This document shows, piece by piece, positions 1-9,383 of a stretch of DNA of 64,000 nt. Position 1 is the stretch's first letter; each line of letters begins with the position of its first letter. This DNA comes from AAA164-E04 sp014239995 (GTDB lineage: Bacteria; Verrucomicrobiota; Verrucomicrobiia; Limisphaerales; AAA164-E04), in NCBI GenBank assembly GCA_029247315.1, contig JAQWLM010000035.1, positions 1 through 64,000 of the forward strand, read 5' to 3'. The position numbers were made by a program, and so were the translations under genes. The notes under the pieces were generated by a model that was not told the origin of the DNA, ran no database searches, and saw only the letters and a list, made by a program, of their open reading frames with translations.

Positions 1-140
1 CCATCAGAAAAACGACGTCCCTGATGATGTGATTCCAAGAAGAAAGGCAGGCAGGCCCATCCCACAAGCAGAAGGACCATGCTTCCTGAAGCCCACTTCC
101 AGCGAATCTTGGTAATCAGGGTCAGAACGCCATTAGACAT
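1..140 (-). CDS. N-terminal fragment of an unrecognised membrane-anchored or secreted protein
   Basis: An open frame starts at the ATG at 140 and stays open for 46 codons to the window edge, so the gene is cut off. The visible part has a basic start (TKIRWKW) followed by a hydrophobic stretch (MVLLLVGWACLPFFL), which fits a signal peptide or first membrane helix. Its ATG overlaps the stop codon of the isomerase-like gene upstream by 8 bases, which suggests translational coupling in one operon. The family cannot be named from this fragment, and no clear ribosome binding site is visible. Confidence 0.45.
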   Translation of the reverse strand, partial: MSNGVLTLITKIRWKWASGSMVLLLVGWACLPFFLESHHQGRRFSD

Positions 141-1014
141 CGCATGTGCGCACGGCCTCATATAGAGAGCCCAGGGGATGGCGCTTGGGAATGAATTCCT
201 GTGCGACATACCCCTTGAATCCTGTCTCAACAATCGCCTTGCAGATGGCCTTGTAATTCAGTTCCTGGGTTTCATCGATCTCGTTGCGACCAGGATTTCC
301 CCCGGTATGGTAATGCCCGATGTATTCGTGATACGTACGAATATTCCTGATGACATCCCCTTCCATGATCTGCATATGGTAAATGTCGTAGAGCAACTTA
401 AAGCGTTCCGATCCAACGCGCTTGACCAGCTCAACCCCCCAGGGAGTCGTGTCACACTGATAATCCTCGTGGTCGACCTTGCTGTTGAGCAGTTCCATGC
501 AAACGTTCACCTTGTGCTTTTCCGCCGTCTTCATGAACTGCTTGAGACCAATGACACAATTCTCCAGGCCTTTTTCATCATCCAGACCCTCGCGATTACC
601 AGAGAAACAGATAATGCTTGGAAAGCCGGCCTCGGCTACCTGTGGAATCATGCGCTCAAATCCCTCGATCAGTTTCGCATGATGCTCCACGCGGTTGAAC
701 CCCTTGGTGATTCCACCAGGACCGTTGGACATGGCGCAAACAAGGTCATGCTTCTTGATGATCGGAAACTGATCGGGATTGAGTAATTCCACCGAATGCA
801 TACCAAACTGGGACGCAGCTTGCGCCAGCTCCTCAAGGCTCAGGCCGGAGTAACACCACTTGCAGACTGAGTGATGAATGTTCCCCCTCAGTTCAAGAGG
901 TTGAATATCCGCGGCTTCCAGTCGGCGGGCGACCTTTGAGGAAGCGGCAGCGGCCATCCCGGTGGCCGTGAGTGATTTCAAAGCGCCTCGGCGCGAAAGT
1001 TTTTGATGGATCAT
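133..1014 (-). CDS. Tat-exported hydroxypyruvate isomerase-like TIM-barrel protein
   Basis: The 293-residue protein belongs to the xylose-isomerase-like TIM-barrel family (AP endonuclease 2 fold), closest in motif pattern to hydroxypyruvate isomerase Hyi. Visible family motifs are CMELLNSK, YDIYHMQIMEGD and a late NPGRNEID segment, which carry the acidic and His residues that bind the metal in this family. The N-terminus has a twin-arginine motif (SRRGALK, residues 7-13) followed by an Ala-rich stretch, so it is probably exported folded. Exported relatives are common in Verrucomicrobiota and Planctomycetota, often near sugar-utilisation genes. The substrate is unknown; another sugar epimerase or isomerase activity is equally possible. 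Confidence 0.85.
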   Translation of the reverse strand: MIHQKLSRRGALKSLTATGMAAAASSKVARRLEAADIQPLELRGNIHHSVCKWCYSGLSLEELAQAASQFGMHSVELLNPDQFPIIKKHDLVCAMSNGPGGITKGFNRVEHHAKLIEGFERMIPQVAEAGFPSIICFSGNREGLDDEKGLENCVIGLKQFMKTAEKHKVNVCMELLNSKVDHEDYQCDTTPWGVELVKRVGSERFKLLYDIYHMQIMEGDVIRNIRTYHEYIGHYHTGGNPGRNEIDETQELNYKAICKAIVETGFKGYVAQEFIPKRHPLGSLYEAVRTCDV

Positions 1015-1161
1015 GGGTGATTGGATTGAGGTTGATATATTTCATAGGATGAAGGCCCCAAGGTCAAATCGAATTGCGTGGAAACTGCTTTTCCCGATTT
1101 TCTGCTTTTACCTTCCTACCTGTAGGCGTTAAGTTCTGCGCTCACGCATGCTTGTTATTAA

Positions 1162-2403
1162 ATGAAAAAACCCACACTTTTCGTCCTTTTTCTGATCGTT
1201 TTTGTCGATCTGGTGGGGTTTGGCATTGTCCTTCCCCTTCTGCCGCTTTACTCAGAGCAGTTTGGTGCCTCGGGCTTCACCATTGGATGCATCGTTGCCT
1301 CCTACAACTTGATGCAGTTTTTCTTTGCCCCGTGGCTGGGGCGATTGTCTGACCGAGTGGGGCGCCGCCCCATCATCCTGTTGAGTACGGCTGGATCAGC
1401 CATTTCCTATGCGATGTTCGGATATGCAAGCGGACTGGAGGGCACTCTGGGCATGGTGATGCTGCTGACCTCACGTATCTTCGCAGGCATCTGTGGTGCA
1501 AACCTTTCGGTGGCCTCAGCCTACGTGGCAGACATCACGCCACCGGAGCAAAGGTCCCGCGGAGTAGGCCTGGTCATTGGCCTGGGCTTTGGGCTGGGCT
1601 TTATTTTCGGCCCCCTGATCGGGGGCTTGAGCAACCAGTTCTTCGGACAACAAGGTCCAGGTTGGGTCGCAGCGGCTATTTGCCTTGTCAACTTTCTGTC
1701 TGCCTGCTTCATTCTCTCCGAAAGTCGATCCAAGGATGCAAAACCTGCAGTCAAGCGTGCCCAATGGGCGCAGTGGAAACACACCTTGGGGGATCCCAAG
1801 CTGGGATTACTCGTATTGCTGGTCTTTCTGGGCACCCTTTGCTTTGCTTGCTTTGAGACCACGCTCCCACTTTTGCTCGTTGAATACATGGGATATTCCC
1901 GCACGGATTGCTACTACTTCCTTGCCTACTCCGGGTTCATCGCCACCATGGTACAGGGAGGACTCATCGGCAGACTTGTTCATCGGTTTGGGGAAAAACC
2001 CCTCATATTCGCAAGTTTCTTCGGTTTAACGCTCAGTTTCGTGATGATTCCTGCCAAGGACAGCGTGGGATGGATCCTGCTTTCACTGGCTGTTTACGCC
2101 ATCTTTTCTGGAATCAATCGAGCTCCACTGACCGGACTGATATCGATTATTTCCCCAGACAACGAACAGGGATCCAACCTGGGTATTTCTCAGAGTGCCT
2201 CCGCGATGGCCCGCATCTTCGGACCACCACTGGCCACCACCTTCTATGCCATGAGCGAGCCATCCCCCTATTATGTCTGCGCGGGTATCGCGCTGGTCGC
2301 AGGCCTGATTGCCGGTATATTCCTGACGCGTCTTCTAGGCAACACTCAGGACGGCAAAGGTGGGAGCGCAGCGAGGACTTCAGGAAAGGATGCCTCAAGC
2401 TAG
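1162..2403 (+). CDS. MFS transporter of the TetA-like DHA1 type
   Basis: A 413-residue integral membrane protein with about 12 hydrophobic segments. The first helix (FVDLVGFGIVLPLLPLY) and motif A in the loop between helices 2 and 3 (GRLSDRVGRRP) are typical of the drug:H+ antiporter family that includes tetracycline efflux proteins. Length is normal for the family. It could export an antibiotic or a metabolite; the sequence does not decide which. It is divergent from the isomerase-like gene and is followed 12 bases later by the PQQ-propeller gene on the same strand. The last residues (GGSAARTSGKDASS) form a soluble tail. Confidence 0.88.
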   Translation: MKKPTLFVLFLIVFVDLVGFGIVLPLLPLYSEQFGASGFTIGCIVASYNLMQFFFAPWLGRLSDRVGRRPIILLSTAGSAISYAMFGYASGLEGTLGMVMLLTSRIFAGICGANLSVASAYVADITPPEQRSRGVGLVIGLGFGLGFIFGPLIGGLSNQFFGQQGPGWVAAAICLVNFLSACFILSESRSKDAKPAVKRAQWAQWKHTLGDPKLGLLVLLVFLGTLCFACFETTLPLLLVEYMGYSRTDCYYFLAYSGFIATMVQGGLIGRLVHRFGEKPLIFASFFGLTLSFVMIPAKDSVGWILLSLAVYAIFSGINRAPLTGLISIISPDNEQGSNLGISQSASAMARIFGPPLATTFYAMSEPSPYYVCAGIALVAGLIAGIFLTRLLGNTQDGKGGSAARTSGKDASS

Positions 2404-2415
2404 GCACCAAGAAAA

Positions 2416-3870
2416 ATGAGACGGATCCAGACATACTTTCGCAACACCCGTTTCGACTGGATGCTCGGTATATGGCTCACACTGCTTGGAGCACACAGCA
2501 GCACAGCTGGAGGGTCCGATCTCGCATGCTGGCCTCAATTTCGCGGCCCAAGCGGCCAGGGACGCGCCCCGGATGCTCGTCTCACCCTGCCTTTCGGCCC
2601 TGAAACCGCGGTCCTCTGGAAGCGGGAAGTGCCGCCTGGACATGCCTCTCCCTGTATCTGGGGCGACATACTCTTCTTGAGCGCCTTTGATTCGGATCAA
2701 CTCACCACGATTGCGCTGAACCGCCACGATGGATCCGTGATCTGGAAGCAATTCGTAACGCCTCAAGAGATAGAAAACGGTCATCGCAACGGAACCCCAG
2801 CCAACTCCACACCCGTCACCGATGGCAATCGGGTGTATGCCTATTTTGGTTCCTTTGGTCTGGTGGCATACAATTTCCAGGGTGTCGAGCAATGGCGTTG
2901 CCCCCTTCCTGTCCCGGTGACCCAGCACGGCGCATCGTCGTCGCCGATCCTGGCCAACGGGCGCATCCTCGTCCAGGTAGACCAGGATGTCGATGCGCAC
3001 ATGCTATGCGTGGATGCAGTCAACGGTGCCATCCTGTGGAAAGCACCACGACAGGGCTTCCGCAGGGGATTCTCAACCCCCATCGTGTGGCCTGTCGAAA
3101 AACCTCAATCCGTCATCGCCTCGGGTACCCTTCAGGTCATGGCCTATGACCTTGAGGATGGCCACCTGGACTGGAACTTCGGAGGACTCCCCAACGAGAC
3201 CGTGGCCTCCCCGGCCTTCGATCAGGAGCATCTCTTCATCTGCGGATGGACCATGGGATCAGGGGTGCCTCGCCTACCCGATTACGATGAGCTCCTTGAA
3301 AAGGACAGTGACGGCGATGGAAGGATAGAACGGCCTGAGGCCAGCGGCGCCGCCCGCATGCATTTTCCTTACATCGATGCTGACAAGGATAAACACATCG
3401 ACCGGCAGGAATGGGAGTCCATGTCAGAGATTTTCACACAGAGCCAGAACGCGCTACTGGCTCTGAAACCCGGGACAAGTGCCAGCGAAAAACCCACCCT
3501 GTCCTGGAAACTGAGCCGTGGACTGCCTTATGTGCCCTCTCCCCTTGCCTACCGGGGACATGTCTATCTGGTGAAGAACGGGGGACTGATGTCCTGTCTC
3601 AACGCAAAAACAGGCAAGGTGGTCTACCAGCAGGAACGCCTTGGAGCGCTCGGCGATTACTATGCATCCCCCATCGCGGTGGGAGAGCACATTCTGCTTG
3701 CCTCCCAACGTGGCGTCGTGACGGTCATTGAAGCAGGGACACCTGAACTGAGAGTAGCCTACCAGGTGCATTTCAAGGACAGCATCATGGCGACACCTGC
3801 CATCGTGCATGAGCAGCTCTATATACGCACTGGAACACGGCTTTATTGTCTTGGCAAACCTGGCACGTAA
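2416..3870 (+). CDS. Secreted PQQ-type beta-propeller protein with an internal EF-hand pair
   Basis: A 484-residue protein with a signal peptide (hydrophobic segment about residues 14-30) and repeated propeller blades resembling PQQ-binding-like repeats (GSVIWK, GAILWK, GKVVYQ). It contains the WPQFRGPSGQG start seen in many Planctomycetota/Verrucomicrobiota exported propeller proteins. About residues 295-335 carry two calcium-loop motifs (DSDGDGRIERPE and DADKDKHIDRQE), so an EF-hand pair is inserted in the propeller. No catalytic dehydrogenase residues were recognised, so it may bind carbohydrate or protein instead of acting as an enzyme. It lies 12 bases after the MFS gene and converges on the DUF1501 gene. 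Confidence 0.85.
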   Translation: MRRIQTYFRNTRFDWMLGIWLTLLGAHSSTAGGSDLACWPQFRGPSGQGRAPDARLTLPFGPETAVLWKREVPPGHASPCIWGDILFLSAFDSDQLTTIALNRHDGSVIWKQFVTPQEIENGHRNGTPANSTPVTDGNRVYAYFGSFGLVAYNFQGVEQWRCPLPVPVTQHGASSSPILANGRILVQVDQDVDAHMLCVDAVNGAILWKAPRQGFRRGFSTPIVWPVEKPQSVIASGTLQVMAYDLEDGHLDWNFGGLPNETVASPAFDQEHLFICGWTMGSGVPRLPDYDELLEKDSDGDGRIERPEASGAARMHFPYIDADKDKHIDRQEWESMSEIFTQSQNALLALKPGTSASEKPTLSWKLSRGLPYVPSPLAYRGHVYLVKNGGLMSCLNAKTGKVVYQQERLGALGDYYASPIAVGEHILLASQRGVVTVIEAGTPELRVAYQVHFKDSIMATPAIVHEQLYIRTGTRLYCLGKPGT

Positions 3871-3936
3871 GGAAAGCGTGACAAAAAAACATAAGCCCCA
3901 CCATTCAGGCGCTTGCCTCTGCGAGACCTGCAACGC

Positions 3937-5331
3937 TCATGCAAGTAACTCCCGAATGACCTCGCCCCCAAACTGGCTGAGCTGCTTGAACCTGCCTCCA
4001 TGGAAATAGGTCAACTTGTTGTCGTCCAGTCCCAGCAGGTGCAGCAGGGTAACATGGAAATCACGGATGGGATGCACAACCTCCACCGCCTCGGCACCTA
4101 TGGCATCGGTGGCCCCCACGATCGAACCTCCTCGGACCCCACCACCGGCCAACAACATGCTCATCGCATCGGCATTATGCCCCCTGCCAAGGGCACGCAC
4201 TCCTCCCCGTCTGTTGTTGTCAGGTGTGCGTCCAAATTCCCCAGTCCAGATCACCAGCGTGTCTTCCAGCATACCACGCTGCTTGAGATCCTTGATAAGC
4301 GCCGTCATGGGTTTATCGACACTTCGGATGCGCGCTGCATGCCCCCGCTGAAGGTAATCATGGCTATCCCATCCCCCTGAAAAAATCTGCACAAAGCGTA
4401 CCCCTCTTTCCACGAGACGCCGGGCCATGAGGCATTGGCGACCAAATACAGAGGTTTCCTCCTGGTGCATCCCGTAGGCTTCACGCATATGTGCGGGCTC
4501 ACCCTTCAAATCGATGACGCCCGGCACCTCCGCCTGCATCCGAAAGGCCAGTTCGTAGTTCTCCATGCGGGCGGCAAGATCGGCATGTTGAGGGTGTTTA
4601 CTGGCATGTCGTTGATTCAGGAAAGCCAGGGTATCCAAGGCCTGGCGCTGATGCTCTCGCGTCTTGTGGGCCGGAGCGTGCAGGTCAAGCAGCGGGGATC
4701 CCGTCGACCGCAGTCGCGTTCCCTGGAAGTGTGCAGGCAAAAAGCCGTTTGCCCAGTTGCGTGCTCCGCCTTGTGGCAGGGCCAGTTCCGTCATGACCAC
4801 ATACCCGGGAAGATTCTGATTCACCGTTCCAAGACCGTAATGGACCCAGGATCCCAATGCGGGATCTGCACCCAGGCGACTGCCGGTATTCATATGAAAA
4901 AGTGCCTCGGGATGGTTCAATGATTCTGCCTGACACCCCCGGTAATTGCACAGTTCATCGGCCACCTCGGGCAGGTGAATCCACGGGTCGCTCATATCAA
5001 GGCCTGACTGCCCCACCTTGCGTGACTGAAAGGGGCTACCTACAAAAAAACGGGATCCATTGGCCAAGCCTGCCGATCGCCTGGATTCCTTGAGGTGCCT
5101 TGCATTCAATGCCGGTTTAGGATCAAAGGTATCCACCTGGCTGGGTCCACCTTCCATGAACAGGAGGATCACGGCCTTGGCTCTGGGCCGATGGATCGGC
5201 AATTTCAGGGTTGCGGCATGAACCCTCTCCCTGGCCAATAGATCGGTGACGGCCACCGCACCCAACGAAGCACACAATCCGGAGAGAAATGCACGCCGAT
5301 GTAATACTTCGGGATGTGTGTCAGTATACAT
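3937..5331 (-). CDS. DUF1501 protein (sulfatase-like fold, Tat-exported)
   Basis: A 464-residue DUF1501 protein. Motifs visible include the early VILLFMEGGPSQVDTFDPKP segment and the later GEFGRTPDNN and RGHNADAMSMLLAGGG segments, which give the family its alkaline-phosphatase/sulfatase-like metal site. The start is set at the ATG at 5331, not further upstream, because this gives a twin-arginine leader (HRRAFLSG) and an 11-base overlap with the stop of the PSD1 gene before it. The two genes are almost certainly translated together. DUF1501 and PSD1 proteins are a recurrent pair in Planctomycetota and Verrucomicrobiota; their biochemical role is not settled. Confidence 0.9.
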   Translation of the reverse strand: MYTDTHPEVLHRRAFLSGLCASLGAVAVTDLLARERVHAATLKLPIHRPRAKAVILLFMEGGPSQVDTFDPKPALNARHLKESRRSAGLANGSRFFVGSPFQSRKVGQSGLDMSDPWIHLPEVADELCNYRGCQAESLNHPEALFHMNTGSRLGADPALGSWVHYGLGTVNQNLPGYVVMTELALPQGGARNWANGFLPAHFQGTRLRSTGSPLLDLHAPAHKTREHQRQALDTLAFLNQRHASKHPQHADLAARMENYELAFRMQAEVPGVIDLKGEPAHMREAYGMHQEETSVFGRQCLMARRLVERGVRFVQIFSGGWDSHDYLQRGHAARIRSVDKPMTALIKDLKQRGMLEDTLVIWTGEFGRTPDNNRRGGVRALGRGHNADAMSMLLAGGGVRGGSIVGATDAIGAEAVEVVHPIRDFHVTLLHLLGLDDNKLTYFHGGRFKQLSQFGGEVIRELLA

Positions 5332-8107
5332 AGATGAATTCGTTGGCATTGAAAAGCAACAGGCACAAATCGGCAAGGGCCCTTGTGTTTGCGCTGACAT
5401 CGGCCGGTTTCTTATCGGACACGTAGTTTTCAAAAACAGGGAGGATCTCCTTGTATTCAAATCTTTGCCCGGTCAATTCCTCTACCAGCGACCGGATGAT
5501 GGATTGGGGGTAAGTCACCACCTCGGGATGATGGCGCGCATGGTATTCCCGCATGCTGAGCACGTAATGCTCAAGCTCTTCCCACTCCATCGAGCCCGGA
5601 ATCCGGCCAAAAGCCCGCTGAACTGCATGACAGACCTGCTGATGCAGTGTGTCGCATTGTTTCTCCACCTGAAGAGCCATTGCAATGGCTCGATCACTCA
5701 TGACCTGGCTGTTGAGCAGGGTAAAGACCTGGGGAGGCACCACGGCTGCATCTCGCACCTCACACGATTCATTGGGGTTGGGCTGGTTGAAAAGTTCCAG
5801 AAAGGGATCGGTCATGCCTCGCACTCGATAGGCATAAATGGTGCGACGATTGCGGTCGAACGGCGTGGGAGAAGGCTGGTAGGCAGGTGCCAGTGAGAAC
5901 TGGATCATGCGGGGCTGCAGCGCAACCTCCATGTTGATTTCTGGCATCACCGGAAGCCCCCCCAGCAAAGGGTTGAGTTCCCCCGAAGCCACCAGCAGGC
6001 TGTCACGTATTTCCTCGGCCGTCAGGCGACGCGGCTGATGATAGGCAAGCAGGGCGTTGCCCGGATCCACATTTTCAAGCAAGTCCTGCTTGGGATGCAT
6101 CCCACCCTGCTGATAGGTAGCAGAGAGCATGATCATCCGGTGCAGTCGCTTGAATGTCCAACCATGCTCGACAAAATCCGCAGCCAACCAGTCGAGTAAG
6201 GCCGGATGCGTTGGCTTGCCTCCCTTGGCCCCGAAATTGTTGGGTGTGGCAGCCAGTGGTTTTCCAAAATGATGCTGCCAAACCCGGTTCACGATGGACC
6301 GAGTAGTCAGTGGGTTTTTCGGATTGGCAATCCATTGAGCCAGGGCAAGGCGCCTGCCGTGCAAGTTCTCCGGAATCACATAGGGATTGCTGCCGGCATT
6401 TGTCACCGGAACACCCAGGGCGCTCAGCACCCCCGGCACCACTTTCTCTCCCGGTGCCTCAAGGGCACCTCCAAGGAGAATACGGGTTTTGGGCAAGGTG
6501 GTTTTAACGGCTTTGTTGGGAAGGCGCATGGAGCGTGCATTCAGGAAACCTGGAGTCGCCCCGTTATAAACTCCTTGCACCATGGGTTGATAGCGTTCCA
6601 GCCTTCGTCTCCAGATCCAGGTGTCCTGCCGTCTCACCTTCAAGCGTCCCTGTTCCTCAGGTGACAGGCCGATATAACGGGGTGGTTTGTCCTCGTCAGG
6701 CAACCCCTTGCGATCATTTTCATCCAGGTAAGCCTTGCCATGCCGGGCAAACCAGGCACGTGCGGCATCCTCCTGCTTGCGATAGAGGCGCTGATATTGT
6801 TCCGTGGCAAAATCAAGCAGCACCTGTGTGGAAGCGCGACCCTCGCCCCGTCCGGCAAGGTTTTCTTCTTGCAGGAACGGAGCCGGTCGTTCGGCCAGCT
6901 GGGTGGCAGCAAAGGTTGCATACATCCGATAGTAATCACGCGTTGGCAGGGGATCGAATTTGTGGTCATGACACTTCAGGCAACGCATCGTGATCCCGAG
7001 GAAAGTCTGGCCCACGGCATTGACCATGTCATCAATACAAATCTGCCTGGCATGCTTTACCTTCACCATGGCCGGATCCCAGGGGCCCATTCGCAGAAAA
7101 CCGCTGGCCACCTGGAGTGACGGGTCCCTCTTGTCCGGCGACTGCTTTTCCCACAGTTCATCACCTGCTATCTGTTCAAGGATAAAGGCATCGTAGGGCT
7201 TGTCTTCGTTGAAGGCACGAATGACGTAGTCACGATATCTCCAGGCATTGGATCGTTCGTAATCATTAGAGTATCCCCCGGTGTCCGCATAGCGCACCAC
7301 ATCCAGCCAATGCTGGCCCCAGCGTTCTCCGTAATGCGGACTGACCAACAGGGTATCAATGAGTTTCCTCCATGCCTGGCCCGGGTCTTTTTCCCATGCA
7401 AGTAGGAATGGTCCGGCCTGATCGGGTGTCGGAGGCAAGCCAGTAAGGTCGTAGCAAGCACGCCTGAGCAAGGTACGACCGTCAGCCTGCGGTGCGAACG
7501 CAAACCCTGCCGCATTCAGCTTGCGCTCAACAAAGGCATCAATGGGGTGATCCATGCCTTCAGGCGGCCTCGGTTTGAGCACTGGGCGGAATGCCCATAA
7601 GTCCGCTGGCTGGTAACGGCGGTAGGTCCAGGCATCCGAAAGTCCGCCACTGGTAGGGACCATGACCCCCTCTGAGGTGATCGGCTTGGAACGTTCCTCC
7701 TCGATATGAAGCGCTTGATCCCTTGGATCCGGCCAGGGAGCACCCAATGCAATCCACCGATTCAACAGGGTCAGTTGGGGCTTGGTAAGTGCATCGTTTT
7801 CCTTGGGCGGCATCGCGGCCCATGCATCCTCGTGTGCACGCGTCGCAGCCAGATACAGGGGACTCTTGAGAGGCTCTCCCGGCACCAGCGAAGGCTTGCC
7901 ACTTTCACCACCCCGAAACAGGCCCGCCCGCGAAGTAAGATCCAGTTCAGCTTGAATCTTTTGTGGATCCTCACCGTGGCAGGCAAGGCAATTGCCTGCC
8001 AGAAGGGGTTTCACGTGGAGTGAAAAAAGGCGTCCCCCCGCCCTTTCAGCCACCCCGAGCACGGGCATCACGGCGAGCAGATAGAAAGTGATCAGAAAGA
8101 TTCGCAT
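5321..8107 (-). CDS. PSCyt1-DUF1549-DUF1553 protein (PSD1 family)
   Basis: A 928-residue exported protein. After a signal peptide (MRIFLITFYLLAVMPVLG) comes a planctomycete-type cytochrome domain with a CLACHG motif around residue 40, then DUF1549 (from about residue 180, LLRRACYDLTGLPPTPDQ) with a second heme-type motif (CLKCHDHKFDPL, about residue 380), then DUF1553 from about residue 590 (TTRSIVNRVWQHHFGKPL). The two CxxCH motifs suggest c-type heme attachment, but this is not proven for the family. It sits directly before the DUF1501 gene with an 11-base overlap. Length and domain order are normal. Confidence 0.92.
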   Translation of the reverse strand: MRIFLITFYLLAVMPVLGVAERAGGRLFSLHVKPLLAGNCLACHGEDPQKIQAELDLTSRAGLFRGGESGKPSLVPGEPLKSPLYLAATRAHEDAWAAMPPKENDALTKPQLTLLNRWIALGAPWPDPRDQALHIEEERSKPITSEGVMVPTSGGLSDAWTYRRYQPADLWAFRPVLKPRPPEGMDHPIDAFVERKLNAAGFAFAPQADGRTLLRRACYDLTGLPPTPDQAGPFLLAWEKDPGQAWRKLIDTLLVSPHYGERWGQHWLDVVRYADTGGYSNDYERSNAWRYRDYVIRAFNEDKPYDAFILEQIAGDELWEKQSPDKRDPSLQVASGFLRMGPWDPAMVKVKHARQICIDDMVNAVGQTFLGITMRCLKCHDHKFDPLPTRDYYRMYATFAATQLAERPAPFLQEENLAGRGEGRASTQVLLDFATEQYQRLYRKQEDAARAWFARHGKAYLDENDRKGLPDEDKPPRYIGLSPEEQGRLKVRRQDTWIWRRRLERYQPMVQGVYNGATPGFLNARSMRLPNKAVKTTLPKTRILLGGALEAPGEKVVPGVLSALGVPVTNAGSNPYVIPENLHGRRLALAQWIANPKNPLTTRSIVNRVWQHHFGKPLAATPNNFGAKGGKPTHPALLDWLAADFVEHGWTFKRLHRMIMLSATYQQGGMHPKQDLLENVDPGNALLAYHQPRRLTAEEIRDSLLVASGELNPLLGGLPVMPEINMEVALQPRMIQFSLAPAYQPSPTPFDRNRRTIYAYRVRGMTDPFLELFNQPNPNESCEVRDAAVVPPQVFTLLNSQVMSDRAIAMALQVEKQCDTLHQQVCHAVQRAFGRIPGSMEWEELEHYVLSMREYHARHHPEVVTYPQSIIRSLVEELTGQRFEYKEILPVFENYVSDKKPADVSANTRALADLCLLLFNANEFIYVY

Positions 8108-8111
8108 CTTG

Positions 8112-8291
8112 TCATCGGCGTGTCAGGGACTTGGGTGCAGGTGGAAAGCTCCCTTTCCAACAGACCCTCGCAAATGCGTCTACAGCGGGTCTCTCCAAGC
8201 CATACCCCAACAGGCGTTTCCACATCGAGAATGCCACTGCACACAGGAGAAGAACCGGTATGGATAAAGGGTGAATGGATAGACGCTTCAT
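8112..8291 (-). CDS. Small hypothetical protein before the PSD1 gene
   Basis: A possible 59-residue protein starting at the ATG at 8291 and ending 4 bases before the PSD1 start. The N-terminus has a basic region and a hydrophobic segment (IPVLLLCAVAFSMW), and the C-terminus is basic (KSLTRR). No family is recognised. The close spacing to PSD1 argues for coupling, but a short spurious frame is also possible. An earlier TTG at 8300 adds three residues and is less likely. Confidence 0.35.
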   Translation of the reverse strand: MKRLSIHPLSIPVLLLCAVAFSMWKRLLGYGLERPAVDAFARVCWKGSFPPAPKSLTRR

Positions 8292-8346
8292 GACAGTCAA
8301 AAGGCAGTCAAATCAAGGGATCAAGCATCTCCTGTGCATTCAAACC

Positions 8347-9102
8347 CTATTTGAGAATTTTTAGCTGCATATTTTTGAACTGCACGATCATACCAGGATC
8401 ATGCAACTGGAGTTGAATCATGCCCCTTTTCAAGCGTTTGTCCTGAGGCAGATGTTCAAAAAATTCACTGGAAAGCTTGCCGTTGATCAGCAGTTGAAAA
8501 TGGTTCCCCCTGGCGATGATGTGAACGTGGTTCCAGTCACCTTTGTGAATATCGCCCGAGGTCAGGGCCTCCTCTATCGGTACGATCGTAGGAACATCAT
8601 CCTTATCAATCACCAGACGATCTCCACGAAAACAACGATGTTCTCGTCGCCCGGGAGTGTGAAAATCCCACGCACCAAGTACATTTCCACCGATACCAAG
8701 GTGACCGAGATCCGCATGATAACTCTGGAAACGACGTGTCTGGGTCTTGTCGGGAATCGCACGAATACTGACGCCGCTGTTGCCTTTTCCAGGGAAGCGA
8801 TAACTGAATGTCAACTCCATGTCGGCGACCTCCATGTTCCCTCCATAGGGTGATTGTAGTGTAAGGTAACCGCGCCCATGGTCGCCATTGCCTACGATCA
8901 TCCCGTTTTTCACGGTCCATGCCCCAGCTGTGTTGGAAGGCATGGCCTTCCAGCCATTCAGGGTTCGGCCATCAAAAATGGTGACAAAACCTTCCTGGCC
9001 TGAAGGCATTTCCTCTGACTGCAAGATGGAGGCGCTCTGCAGGTAGCTCCAGAGGACGAGAGCGATTACATACGTGGTTAATTTGAACATGTTAGCTTTC
9101 AT
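8347..9102 (-). CDS. Secreted DUF1080 (3-keto-disaccharide hydrolase-like) protein
   Basis: A DUF1080 protein of 251 residues when started at the ATG at 9102 (a second ATG at 9090 is also possible). The leader is hydrophobic (YVIALVLWSYLQSA). The fold is the concanavalin-like jelly roll, with the typical start FVTIFDGRTLNGWKAM, the central GKGNSGVSIRAI strand and the late GDWNHVHIIARGNHFQLL segment. Members of this family include 3-keto-glycoside hydrolases, while others seem to be binding modules. It lies upstream of the PSD1 pair on the same strand, separated by about 50 bases from the small gene. A longer frame to 9291 was rejected because it lacks a signal peptide. Confidence 0.85.
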   Translation of the reverse strand: MKANMFKLTTYVIALVLWSYLQSASILQSEEMPSGQEGFVTIFDGRTLNGWKAMPSNTAGAWTVKNGMIVGNGDHGRGYLTLQSPYGGNMEVADMELTFSYRFPGKGNSGVSIRAIPDKTQTRRFQSYHADLGHLGIGGNVLGAWDFHTPGRREHRCFRGDRLVIDKDDVPTIVPIEEALTSGDIHKGDWNHVHIIARGNHFQLLINGKLSSEFFEHLPQDKRLKRGMIQLQLHDPGMIVQFKNMQLKILK

Positions 9103-9157
9103 TGTTGTGGACGAGGTTCGTAATGGAAACCCTCGAGCCCGCCACGCCGCTGGCTTT

Positions 9158-9186
9158 GGTATCTGCAACAAGCTGATACCTTTTTT
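9158..9186 (+). other. Stem-loop with T tract in the DUF1080 leader region
   Basis: GGTATC at 9158-9163 pairs perfectly with GATACC at 9175-9180 across an 11-base loop and is followed on the plus strand by six T. It looks like a weak terminator, but no plus-strand gene ends here. On the minus strand the same hairpin would lie in the untranslated leader of the DUF1080 gene about 60 bases before its ATG, so it may act there. The remaining 280 bases between the two genes show nothing else clear. Confidence 0.3.
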
Positions 9187-9383
9187 AATTGAAAAACAAG
9201 CGTCCTGGATGACCTGAACCTTGCCCGATGCTGAAACAAGGGATCCATCGCACGGGTCTCTTTCAAATACGCTATGACATGACATGGTCATGGAAACAGG
9301 GTTGTTTGCAACTATAGCTCACTCCCTTGTTCGGTGCAAACCGTTCCAACACACACGTGTTCGATCAAGAACAACGATGGCCT

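Noticed and set aside
178..786. Plus-strand frame of 202 codons
   Set aside because: It is antisense to the isomerase-like gene, which has clear family motifs; the frame has none.
9158..9186. Intrinsic terminator on the plus strand
   Set aside because: The hairpin and T tract look right, but no plus-strand gene ends here and the stem has only 6 bp.
9103..9291. Longer N-terminus for the DUF1080 gene
   Set aside because: The extra 63 residues give no signal peptide and do not resemble the family; the ATG at 9102 leads into a proper leader.
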